A stretch of 64,000 nucleotides of DNA from Heliocybe sulcata (Eukaryota > Basidiomycota > Agaricomycetes > Gloeophyllales > Gloeophyllaceae): the NCBI GenBank assembly GCA_004369045.1, contig ML213506.1, positions 248,001-312,000 on the forward strand, written 5' to 3'. The notes under the pieces were generated by a model, which worked only from the letters and a program-made list of their open reading frames with translations, was not told the origin of the DNA and searched no databases. A program made the position numbers and the translations under genes. Below are positions 46,896 through 57,623 of this stretch, one piece after another (positions within the stretch are counted from its first letter, which is position 1; each line of letters opens with the position of its first letter).

Positions 46896-47476
46896 TTAGG
46901 CAACGCTCTTCTTCGCATTCATGAACTGGCTGGCGAGGGTCTGTAAAAAGACGCATCAGCATTGCGATATGGTGTAGGAGAGATAGAGAAGCACTTACCG
47001 CGCTCTCGCTGGAGGACAGCTTAGCCTTGATGGCGGGCCACTGCTGGCTCTCCTCTTCGTCGGAGTGAGCGATGAAGGTGGTGACGGCCTTGGTGACGAC
47101 GGCCTCGTTGGAGCAGGCAGCGGAAGCGTCGGCGATCATCTTGTTGATCTCGGCGTGGTCCTCTGTAAAAACAAATTGCGTTAGCACCGTAAGAGTGAAT
47201 GTTGAGGACTGTATGACTGACGCTTGTTGGAGGCAGCGCTCAAGCCGAACTTGGAGTAGTCAGCGTAGATGGAGGCATCCCTGCCAGATGCGAGTCAGTA
47301 TGAGCTCTCAATTCGTACGAAGAAAATGCTTACTCCGCAGCGCTGTGGGCCTTCATCTCAGTGATGAGGGTCATAGCGAGCGTGGTCTTCTCAGAGCCAG
47401 ACGCCGCCTTGTACTTGCCGAACAGGCTCTTGACGTTGTCGTGGTCAGCCTTTATGGTAGCGAGGACGTCCGATAT
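46896..47476 (-). pseudogene. HHE hemerythrin-like copy H5 (subfamily B), start codon lost
   Basis: Exons 47476-47334, 47280-47222, 47162-46999, 46940-46896 keep the 143/59/164/45 lengths, the frame and all six metal ligands. The codon at the place of the ATG in the six other copies is ATA (47476-47474): coding strand GCAGCATATCGGACG versus GCAACATGTCGGACG in H2. The next in-frame Met is at residue 35 and would drop His12. An upstream in-frame ATG at 47623 lies beyond the TATA-like box (TATAAG, about 47550-47555), so normal transcripts would not carry it. Third exon begins EDHAEINK, as in H6. Either it is a recently silenced copy, or it starts at ATA or another near-cognate codon. Nothing else is broken. 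Confidence 0.82.
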
Positions 47477-48580
47477 GCTGCTTGAGTGTCTTCCTTGAGC
47501 TCGAGTGAGTGTCTGGAGGATGGGGGTTTGGATACCTAAGGCGCCCCTTCTTATACTGAAGCGTTGCTTTCTTGCGCCTACTTCCCGGATACAAGGTGCC
47601 TTCATCCATGCTCTGAATACCAACTGGACCGTGACATGGACTCTGAGTAGTCTCGATTCAGGTGCTATGCGACTGGGGCCTCGGTGCCGGCGATGGTCCT
47701 CGAGGAATGGCCCAGCTACGATTGGATGAGATATGCCACCCCACTATCCCAGTTTCGGAAAAGGTGTTCTGCGCATGCCAGAATACTGCCGGGGTTAATG
47801 TTATAGTTCCCGTTCTCTACCATCGACGATGGTCACGAATATAGCAGCGGAGAGATCGGTGTACAGCGATTGTGCTATCTTGAAAGAAGTCTCAGCTTGG
47901 AATTAATGCTCTTTCAAACCATATCCTCACCATTCCAATCTGCCTATCACCTATCGAGATTATGGCCACCGCAGCTATCATGAAATGCAGGGCGGAGGCC
48001 GTGGAATATCAACGCTGGATAGATTATGGAGCTGAATGTCAGCCACGAAACAAGGACCGAATGAGATAACAGAAAACACTTCCTAACTCACTGTGAAATA
48101 CTCGTTCTACTTGCGCTCCATAGCTGTCTGCTTCCGAGTCCGCGTGACCTGATATATCCAAATGAATCAGCTTGGATAATTTTACTGCGATCGTGAGCTC
48201 GGATGCTGTGGATATGGCAGTCCATGTTGGCCATCTCATACGGCCGCCTATGGACAGCATGCAAGTGACGGAAGAAGTTAGTGAGATACCTGCAACAAAG
48301 TGGCGAAGAAGACAAACAGTCATGTTCCACATTGCCACCGAGGGTCCTGCCTAGACTTTGTCCAAGCATAGAATCGGAGCTATCGTTAAAGATATGACGT
48401 CCAGCCACTCGCTCCAACTGAGGTTTGAAGGAAAGCTTTGTACGGCGGTAGCAGTGATCGCTCGACAAGGGTTCTTCGAATCCCGTATATGCATTTGCTG
48501 GTAGTACAACATTGGATAGCGGTAGATAACAAGGAAGATAGACGGACGAAGAAAACCAAAATAATCCCTGATACAGCAGT
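47477..48580. other. H5 promoter and gene-free stretch
   Basis: H5 leader and TATA-like box, then about 1 kb without recognisable genes up to the 3' end of MCM2. Confidence 0.5.
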
Positions 48581-51500
48581 CTAGAGCTGATCATCCCTCT
48601 TGAACCTTTTCTCGATTGTGCCGTTCTCGAGCTTGTACCCATTAGTCCGGAACAGCTTCGAGTGTAAGAACGGCGTAGTGTCATAGATATCATGCTCTTT
48701 CGCCTAGCCAAACAGGTCAGCATGCACCAGACGAGAGCCTGTGGAGTCCGACTTACCCGCTCGTCAAGTTCGCTGACTTTGACAGAGACCAGTTCAGGCT
48801 GCTGATATCGCTGCAACTGGTGGAACCGCGCCTTCTCCTTGACAATCTGGCCAAGGATGAAGGCGAGCAGCTCTTCGTGGTCCTTGGCTTGCGTGAGATA
48901 TTTGCGGAATCCCTACAAGCCGACATGTCAGAAACAGAGCACAAGGGCGCGACGAGACATATACTCACTCGCTCTAAAGTCTTCTTGATAGACATCTTCT
49001 GGGCGTTGACAAAGCTCCCCACGGTAACGGATATAGCAAGGTCGATATCATCGCCACGAACGTACTCCCGCAGAGCCATCTTGGCACTGGCCTCGGCCAT
49101 CCGGATCATACTCTCCAGGTGACGAACAGTGATGGGGTATGAGCCAGTAGCCATAGACTCGCGCCGCAGGTCAGAGAACAGACGAGACAACTTCTCTTGG
49201 TCGAGGTCGTACAGCTTAGGCCGGACTTTGTCTCTGGCGTACATGATATACTTGCGCAGGAGGTCTTGCGGGATAACCTAGTCGCTATCGTCTAAGCAAT
49301 GAGAAGCTAAAGCGTAGTATAAGCCACTTACATCTGCGTCGAGCGTCGTTCCGACTTCCATCTCATCCTTTTCCGCCTCGAACTTGGGATGACTCCTCAG
49401 ATGGCTCCCCACCACGAACCGCGCTAATAGTTCATCCTGAACCGGGTCGACGGCGTCCTTGACCACACACAACACATCGAAACGGGACAATATGGGCTCG
49501 GTCAACTCGACGTTCTGCTGGAACGGGATAGTCGGATTGTAACGACCGCGGATCGGATTAGCTGCCGCGATGATAGCACACCGCGCCTGCAACGTCGTGA
49601 CAATACCAGCCTTGGAGATAGAAATCGACTGCTGCTCCATGGCCTCATGGATAGACGTCCGGTCCGCATCGTTCATCTTATCGAACTCGTCGATCAAACA
49701 TACACCCTTGTCCGCGAGGACCAGAGCACCGCCCTCCAACGTCCATTCGCGTGTGACAGGGTCCTTGCGCACACTAGCAGTTAAACCGACAGCCGAGGCT
49801 CCCTGACCCGTCGCGTAGACAGACCTGTGCGCCGTCTTCTCGACGTACTTCAAGAACTGCGACTTGGCGGTACCAGGATCACCCAGGAGAAGCACGTTAA
49901 TGTCGCCACGGATACGATGTTTCCTGTTGATATCTTTGGGTACTCCACTGAACAAGGAGAGGGCGATGGCTGTCTTGATATCCTCGTGTCCATAAATCGA
50001 CGGAGCGACGGACTTGACAATACGCTTTCGGATCCGGTCATCGCGGGCCATGGCGCGAATTTGCTTTTCGTCCTCTTCGGTCAAGCGGAAGGCGGCGAAC
50101 TGGTCTTCCTTCTTGTTGATATGATTCGCTTCAAGAACCGTTGAGAACACAGGGAAACCGTTCTTCGAGTTCAGCGATGCGTCAAAATTGTTGCGGTAGA
50201 TTCCAGTGACTTCCTGTGGTGGCAGCAAGTGAGAGGATATTCGCGAAGTTTTCGAGAAAGAACTCACGATCTCTTCTCCAGGTTTAGCCGAGTCTATGAG
50301 GTCCCACAAGAGTATGACTTCACGATGTCTAGGAAGACGACCCGCAGGCACGGAGCCAGGAGCCTCTTGCAGAGTCATCTTCTGATAGTTCCGGTATATA
50401 GTCTACCCAAAGATGAACCTCTGGGCTAGTCATAGTGAAGACGACTGCTTACCTGATCGGAATTGACAGTGAAAGGCCCTCTACCCTCACAGTTGGGACA
50501 ATAGCTGATCTTTGTCTCCCTCGTCGAGTCTTGATAGAAAGGTCCTAGCACAGCGCCACACTTCTTGCAGTCGAACTTGACATACTTGAGCTGGGGGAAT
50601 ACACCAGTTCGTCGAGTGACAACACCAGTCACTCGGACGAGGTTATTCAGATCAGCTCTGCGGAGGTCTCGCAATGACGTGACAAGCGGGAGGTCAGTGA
50701 TCCGGACGTGGACCTCGGAGTGGATACGTTCGTAGTTCGGGTAGTAAACGAGGATTGCAGTAAGGGCGACTTCGTCGAAGATCTCGAGCATGGCGCTCGG
50801 GGAGTTGGTTAGGAAGTATGCGAGGATTGGCTTCGATAAAGCAAGGTGGAGATAGGAGACCTCCAGAGATTCGGAGTTGTCTGGACAAATTACGGGCGTG
50901 AGCTTCACTGCCTGTGAACGAATTTCGAAGACTTACTCTCTCCAAGACTGCGGATGCGCTGGCCATATACAGATGCACCGTGTTCGTCCACGTAGGTCAT
51001 CAGGAAGTGACGGAAGTGCTTAACAATGGATCGCCGGACGCGGTCATTGGCAATCCATTCAATTATTGACTTCGCTTTTATGTCTCCGAGTTGTTCCAAA
51101 GGAATCTCCTGTATTTGCAATCATATGAGCATGTGAAGGACGTGGAAGACAGGAATACAGACGTCTTCAATACCGTCCATATCATCCATATCCCGGCGCT
51201 CGTCGTATTGCCGACGCGTACGTCTCTTCATACCAGACAGAAGGCCCCCTGTCTCATCCGCCTCGCTATCCGCGATGCCATCGCTTCCTAGCAAGAAGTC
51301 TGGCATGCGACTCCGGCCTGCCGCTCTTCTTCCCTGTCTGCCGCCTCTCTCCAGTCGGTCTCTCCGAGCCATCTGCATCTCTGCCGCGCGACGTTGCCCA
51401 GCCGTCATCTCCTCGAATTCTTGCTCGTCATCGATATCGGCCTCGGAGTAACGATCTAGCATTCCGTTCTCTGCATAGTCCCTAATACGCGGGTGTTAGA

Positions 51501-51830
51501 TGACGGAGATTATGGTATAGAAAACACTCATACTCGTCAAGGTTTGCGCCGAAAAGATCCTCCCCATCCTCCTCCTCCTCTTCAGCTTCCTCGTCCACGT
51601 CTCTCACAGCATCGCGCTCATCCATGCTGTCATCCGTGTCTGAGAAAGGAGCAGGAGGGGATGAGGGTGGCAAGGAGGATTCTGAGTCGCGTCGTGTTGG
51701 GCTGGGGCGCGTTGGCGGCGACGACCCTGCTGCCCGCGTCGGGGACCGTGTTCGCTTATTCCTTCGGGGTGTCTGAGACTGCAAGCATTGCTTTAGAAGA
51801 GTTCCCTGCAAGATTGAAGAAACATACCAT
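48581..51830 (-). CDS. MCM2: DNA replication licensing factor MCM2
   Basis: Subunit of the MCM2-7 replicative helicase, nuclear. Ten exons: 51830-51828, 51778-51534, 51481-51163, 51108-50937, 50880-50453, 50402-50268, 50213-49332, 49277-48969, 48912-48757, 48703-48581; 2772 nt, 923 residues, normal for MCM2. The N-terminal tail is Ser/Pro-rich and acidic ([18 protein letters not shown]). Next come the MCM2-specific [17 protein letters not shown] and SLGE...[12 protein letters not shown], then the zinc finger CKKC...CPNC. The ATPase core has Walker [10 protein letters not shown], Walker [10 protein letters not shown], arginine finger LSRFD and a C-terminal winged-helix region. The start is unusual: the ATG is followed at once by a 49-bp intron (GTATGT...TGCAG), giving [10 protein letters not shown]. 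The exon 3 donor GTCTGT is atypical. This is the conserved single-copy anchor of the window. Confidence 0.95.
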
Positions 51831-52004
51831 AGTTACGATTGAAGGCTGTCGCTCGAGTAGAGATGGTGAGGTCTGTAAAGTCGAGCGACGCGACGCGTCT
51901 GACACGCTAATTTAGGCGGACTTTGAAAGCGCGTCTCTCATGTCTCACGCCACTACGGCAACGTCTCGTCTTTGTGATCATATTCATCCGCTCTATCATT
52001 TGGG

Positions 52005-53046
52005 TTACTGTACCATTCTGCAAGAGGCCTCGAGAATCATCTGGTATAATTGCAAGTATATCTCGGGTTGGATTGCTTGCTTCAACTCCCGAACTGTGGC
52101 GACCTCGCTTATCGTCTCATCATGTCTATAGCTGTACACCGCCATAAGAATCTCTGTGCATGCTGGACAAGTAACGCGATTCAACCCAAGTGTCAGTTCC
52201 TCAAAGCTAGTTGATGACATCTTGGAATACTCCAGCCTACCGGCGACTGGAGCTCGTCGATATAATCACGCAAGCATCTAGAATACTGTACACGAATCAC
52301 CCAAGATATTCCCGTCAACCACCTCAAACTTTCGCTGGTATACTTCTCCTTACGATCGTTCCATGCTCTGATATCTATTATCAAGTGTTCAACGTTGACA
52401 GGTCGATAGCTGATGCAAGAGTAGCAAGGTTCACGCAGGAACGGCGGCAATGTGTATGTCCGCACTGTCCTCGCTATAACAGTCATGGTGGACGATGGTA
52501 CAACATCCGGGTAGAAGGTAAATAGTGCCCGTCTCCAGAAGCGTCGAGCGACTGTCTTCTTACTTGTCACACAGAGGATATCGAACCAGCCCTTCTCGAA
52601 ATATTGGACTGTCTGATCGTCCCAGTAGCAAGTTCTCTACGGGATACGGAGTGTCTGCGTCATGGCACTCTTCGTCATTCAAATCAAAACTGGCTCCGTC
52701 CTTTTGAATCAGGTACATCTGACCTCTGTCCCGCTTTAGCCATTGCACTTCCTCATCCCTTGACAGGTCGCCGTGATCATCTGCGCTTCATAAAGAAATG
52801 ACGGATATAGCGCGCCAGTCCGATCATAGGTCTCGAAGCCACAAGACTACTAACTTCGAGAAGATACGATATCAGGAGCATGAGACTGGTTCGAATGAAG
52901 AAGAGATGTCGTTCTCTATCTTTAGTATCGCAATAATAGGAAGACGTTGTCCTCCGCAACCAATCACAGTAATGGCGTTCGACGTCTTTTGCCAACAATA
53001 TGTTGGGTTCATCTGCCACCGTCTGCTCGCAGATCGAGAGAAACAA
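52005..53046 (-). CDS. Hypothetical protein, exon structure uncertain
   Basis: Consecutive minus-strand open pieces have coding-like composition: near 53046-52780 (DVERHYCDWLRRTTSSYYCD), 52748-52560 (EECHDADTPYPVENLLLGR), 52570-52193 (VRTYTLPPFLREPCYSC, VNVEHLIIDIRAW) and 52220-52005 (ELTLGLNRVTCPACTEILM). Short GT-AG introns could join them, but I could not fix the boundaries and do not recognise the family. It may be one of the many fungal leucine-rich or F-box-type proteins lacking a detectable F-box; that is a guess. Confidence 0.3.
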
Positions 53047-53139
53047 CAGTGTCCGTGCTGAATCTTGCTCAGCGATCAGGCCATGACCCTAGGATAGCCA
53101 ACTCAGAGGCGTCAGCACTGTCCACCTGAAGACCAAAGG

Positions 53140-53217
53140 TATAAAGAGGGCTGGACATCCCTCGAAATCCCCATCCTCCAGACACTCACCCGAGCTCAAG
53201 GAAGACACTCAAGCAAC
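53140..53217 (+). promoter_or_regulatory. H6 core promoter and leader, representative of all seven copies
   Basis: TATAAA, then about 30 bp, then a block of the form ATCCTCCA-n-ACTCACYCGAGCTYAAGGAAGACACTCA, then the ATG. The same layout, with the box 78-80 bp before the ATG, is seen in H1 (29155-29161), H2 (39091-39097, GATAAAA), H3 (43638-43645, CATAAAAA), H4 (45514-45519), H5 (47550-47555, TATAAG) and H7 (60993-60999). The block lies in the likely 5' untranslated leader. Tight conservation outside coding sequence suggests shared strong expression or a leader function. Confidence 0.7.
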
Positions 53218-53791
53218 ATGTCGGACGTCCTCGCTACCATCAAGGCTGACCATGACAACGTCAAGAGCCTGTTCGGCAAGTACAAGGCCGCGTCTGGCTC
53301 GGAGAAGACCACGCTCGCTATGACCCTCATCACCGAGATGAAGGCCCACAGCGCTGCTGAGTGAGTTCTCATCAACGCCCGCCAACACGCTCATACTGAC
53401 CTTTACCTTCAGGGACGCCTCCATCTACGCTGACTACTCCAAGTTCGGCTTGAGCGCTGCCTCCAACAAGCGTCAGTCTACCACATATATCTGATCTTGT
53501 TATATACTAACCCGGTTCGTTACAGAGGACCACGCCGAGATCAACAAGATGATCGCCGACGCTTCCGCTGCATGCTCCAACGAGGCCGTTGTCACCAAGG
53601 CTGTTACCACCTTCATTGCCCACTCCGACGAGGAGGAGAGCCAGCAGTGGCCCGCCATCAAGGCCAAGCTGTCCTCCAGCGAGAGCGCCGTAAGTCCTGA
53701 CCCACTCCGTAGCCAGCGGTCTGATTCTTAACACGCCTTTCTCCAGAGCCTTGCCTCTCAGTTCGTCAACGCCAAGAAGAGCGTTGCCTGA
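53218..53791 (+). CDS. HHE hemerythrin-like protein, copy H6 (subfamily B)
   Basis: Exons 53218-53360, 53413-53471, 53526-53689, 53747-53791 (143/59/164/45), 136 residues with all six ligands. Subfamily B (SGSEKTTLAMTLITEMK; MIADASAACSNEA) with EDHAEINK in helix 3 as in H5, although it lies on the other strand and on the far side of MCM2. The C-terminus is ASQFVNAKKSVA. TATAAA at 53140-53145, and leader CACTCAAGCAACATG as in H2. The stretch CCTCCAGACACTCACCCGAGCTCAAGG matches the other leaders closely. Intact. Confidence 0.9.
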
Positions 53792-54883
53792 GCATGATGT
53801 TCGTAACGGGGTGGAACGGGATTGGGATTGGGGCTCTGGTCTTGTATCTGTACGATAAGGAGCAATTGATCATGCGCACAGTCACCGTATTTGTTCGAGA
53901 TGAAGATGGACCGCGATACTCGTACGTCGAAAGATACTAAGGGGCCCATCTGCCGGCTTCGGAAGTCCTCATATCAGAAAGGCACACAGCGGCATACTTC
54001 TTAAATACTGCCTGAGTGAACTGCAATTAGTGATTAGAGCGTCAATCTGACCGACTCTTGGGCTTTCCGCTCAGATGCAGGCGCCAACGTACGGTGTCGT
54101 AACACCGCCACCAGTAGAATTTGAAACTGCCTTTCCCGTCCTTCCAATCAGTCGGCTATTTTCCCTCAGTCACCCTACGCGTGCGTGCTCGCTATGCCGT
54201 CTCTCTCAGGAAATCCCTGCAGCGGGAGAAACGCTGTCAACCAGGATAACTACTACTTTACTACTTCCGACATCCGCCCGGTTGCCGTCACGGTAGTAAA
54301 TAGTAAATATGCCTGCTTAACGGGTGCGAGCTGCAACATGATAGTATGCAACGAACCACCTTCATTTCGAGCTGATCTTCTTTGTTCATACTTTCGAGTC
54401 CCATTAATCAGACGCGAGGACGGCAGCATCACAGCGCCGAGCCCGAGAAATCACCTTCAGTAGGCCTGGTCGCAGAAGCAGCGGATCTTTGGGGCGCGCC
54501 GTCTCAAGGGATGCGAGCTGACCTCCTGGTTCAGCAGGCACATCTGCAAGAATCCCGACTACGATTGTAGTGATCGATTTCTTCCTCGCCATCCACGACC
54601 GAGGGGCAAGCAGTGGCACGCGTAACTCGATGAGCGCGATACCGACTCAAATATTTGTACCGAATAGTGACTATCTCATGACTCCCTGCTCTATGGCGAT
54701 CTTCTCACTGGCTTCTCTTTCTACTGATCTTCTCTTGACACCCGTCAAGCGTGTCGTACCAAGTCTTTCATGACATTCTCCGCTATGAGGGCAGGGAAGT
54801 TCGCTTATTTCTGGTGCCTGACGAGCTCAATAAAAGGTCACTGCACATGATTCATTTTCTCAAGTCCTGTCTGTTTACACGGA
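53792..54883. other. No supportable gene
   Basis: Only short open frames without motifs; the right end is promoter of the acyl-CoA oxidase-like gene. Confidence 0.5.
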
Positions 54884-56887
54884 ATGCGCTTATCATCTTC
54901 TCTGGCTGCTGATCAGCTCTTTTCCGAGCCTGTCTCGTCTCCAGATGCTCTGGACTCGAGGAGCCGCGCCGAACGCGCGTATCTGCGTGCGGAGGCCATT
55001 GCAAGACTGTATTGTGAGTGTGCGCACGTATCAAGATATCTTTCATACCCCTGACCGGATCTATCAGGTCTGAGCGTCGAAGATATCCAGTCGTTGTCTC
55101 CGAAATTCTGGGAATTGCACAATGATCCCATACTGTGCGCGGACGGCGCAGCCGCTACGCTGCTCACCATCCAATATAACCTTGTTGTCGGAACCCTAGC
55201 TATGCTGCGGGGCGGCCGTGAGGACCTCAAGACGCTGATAGATGATCTATTAAGTTACAGAACCATGTACGTCTCCATTCCTTCAGCCCCAACTTTATCC
55301 TCTCTAATTAGCGCCAGTGGCCAATTCTGCCTCACTGAAGTGGCTCATGGCCTTGACGCTGCTAATCTCGAAACTACTGCCACATTATTGCCTGACGGGT
55401 CGTTCGACCTACATACTCCATCCGAAAAAGCTGCAAAGTAAGACCATATACCGCTTCTCTCCAGTAGATGTTTTCTGAACCCACCGGCTGCAGGTTTATG
55501 CCACCTACCATCCCTGTTCTCGGCCGCCCGTGTATCGCAATCGTCTACGCCCAGATCATCATTGAAGGTGTCCGGAAAGGAGTGCGCCCATTCCTCGTCA
55601 CATTGAACAACGGGCATTCTATGAACCTCGGTATCTCGGCTAGGTCAGGACATGTGCAATATGCAACGAATAACAGCGCTTACTCTCTACTCCCAGACTC
55701 CTCCCTCCCCGTCACGGCTCCTCTCCTGTCAACCACTCTATCACGTACTTCCATCACGTAAGGCTCCCCGGCACAGCTTTGCTAGGCGACCTCGAGACAT
55801 ACGGCTCAGGTCGCGAACAATTTTTGCTTTCCATCTGGCGAGTAGGCATCGGTGTCCTCGCGCTGAGCTCCATTCTCCTCCCCGTTATCCAACTTTCAGC
55901 CTACGTTGCTGGTCGGTACAGCTTCCGAAGAACCGTAACAGATTGGCAAGGATCTCAAGTCCTTATTATTACCTTTCCGACGCAGCATATTCCTGTCTTG
56001 ACCGCGATTTCGCAAGCATTCGTCTTGAAGGCTTTTAACGAGTACGCGATCAAAGTCTTCCTCGATGATGGCACGGATTACAGGGTCCGACATGGCGTCG
56101 TGGCGTGCTTCAAGGCTGTCATGCTGCGTGCGAGCCACAGATCTTTGCTAGCGTTATCCGACCGCTGCGGAGCGCAGGGATTATTCGGTCATAATAGAAT
56201 TGCGTCCCTGTTCGTGAGTGGCTATAGTGTTGACGGTGCTCCCACCATATGATATGGAACTTTCTAGGACGAGATGCGGGGGATTGGTATAGCTGAGGGA
56301 GACGTCCTTGTTCTTTCGATACGTACGTCGTATTCTGGGTGCATGAAATCGTCTACGAGACTCAGTCGACTCACTTAGGCCTTGTTTCGGAACTGCTTTT
56401 GAATCGATACTCTCTGCCTACCCCCAAGGACGACACAAGTCTTCTGGGCAGATACGAGATTGGGATCTTCGACCACCTCCGATCAGCGATCCACACCTCC
56501 AACCATCGCAGCTCAGAGTTCGCTTCCTTGGTCCTCCCAAAATGCTTGAACATGGCCGAAGCCATAGGTCATCGCATGGCATACGAGGCAGCTCTCTCCC
56601 AAGGCGTTCCTGCGGTGCTCATCCAGATCTTCGTCCACGACGCCGTGAAAGAGAATCTGGCATGGTACATAGAACAAGGCCTCTTCACATCCGAAAGCTT
56701 TGCGCGCACCGGCGCCGCCCTCTACAACTTGGCTCTTCCTGACCTCGAGGGGTGGATAGAGGACTTGCAGGTCGGGCCGTACGTGCAAGCACCGATAGTG
56801 TCGGATTGCAGTTGGGCCCAGTTCGTACGCCAGCTAGATTATTATACTGGGGATACTATGGGTGAGAGGGCTCGGTCGATGCTGTAG
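54884..56887 (+). CDS. Acyl-CoA oxidase / acyl-CoA dehydrogenase family protein
   Basis: FAD-dependent enzyme that introduces a 2,3-double bond into acyl-CoA, usually the first step of peroxisomal beta-oxidation. Exons: 54884-55013, 55068-55266, 55312-55437, 55494-55643, 55697-56213, 56268-56322, 56379-56887; 1686 nt, 561 residues. The FAD/acyl-binding middle domain is clear: GQFCLTEVAHGLDAANLETT, then LHTPSEKAAKFMPPT and HSITYFHHVRLPGTALLGDL. The C-terminal alpha domain has LSDRCGAQGLFGHNRI and GIAEGDVLVLSIR, corresponding to the family's Cys-Gly-Gly-xG and EGD motifs. It ends in ERARSML. SML resembles but does not match the strict SKL-type peroxisome signal, so targeting is uncertain. At 561 residues it is shorter than classic 650-700-residue oxidases. 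Intact. Confidence 0.85.
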
Positions 56888-57623
56888 ATGTGAGTTCGTT
56901 ATCGTTCGAGTGGTGGGTAGCGCTTATGATTGTGGATTGTAGGGGCGGTGATTCGTAATTGACCGATAGAAGTTGTGTTGTGATATGCGTCCTTGCGTAT
57001 GCGAAAATAATGGTGCGCAACCTGGGATCGCCAGTTTCAGTGGATCGAACCCTTCGGGAAAATATCTGATTTTCTTGAGACTCGGCGTTGCAAGGGGATT
57101 ACGACTCTTGCACCGTTGGCGCGGGTTTTACGCTGTTCCTCATCCGTGGAAACGGCTGTACCGCCACTGTGCGCTTACTCTGACAGGCTCCCCATCAGAC
57201 ATTAACGTACAGGAACATGCATGCGTCACGGTGCTCGATCTACTCCGCGAACCCATAGGACGGAATGACAGAAGAAATGCGTTCCATTCCATGCTGTCTC
57301 TCCCTTCAAGGACTGAGGGAAGGTCGGGGATACAACGGAGCCGAAGATCAGTACCAATACAATCAGTGCGGAAGGCGAGCTAATCTTTCTCAATCTCGGG
57401 CAAGACGGTTCCCGCTTTCTTGGGCAGCCAAGTACTGCTCACAGATGATATGAAGGCGATAAAATCTGAGGTGACGCCGGCGCTCGTAGGGCACAGTGCC
57501 CCGGTGCTGAGACGGGTGCCTCATTCTCATCTCAGCTAGGATACGCTTCTGTTTAGGGGCTCCTTGGCGGCGTCAGGCTCACGAAATACCAACGTGGAAG
57601 AACCGGCCAGACTTCAAGATAAC
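56888..57623. other. No supportable gene
   Basis: Intergenic; promoter side of the next P450 gene at its right end. Confidence 0.55.

Larger units (their letters stand above)
51831..53217. other. MCM2 promoter, a possible hypothetical gene, and the H6 promoter
   Basis: See the separate low-confidence entry at 52005-53046. The TATAAA of H6 is at 53140-53145, with its leader just before 53218. Confidence 0.5.
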
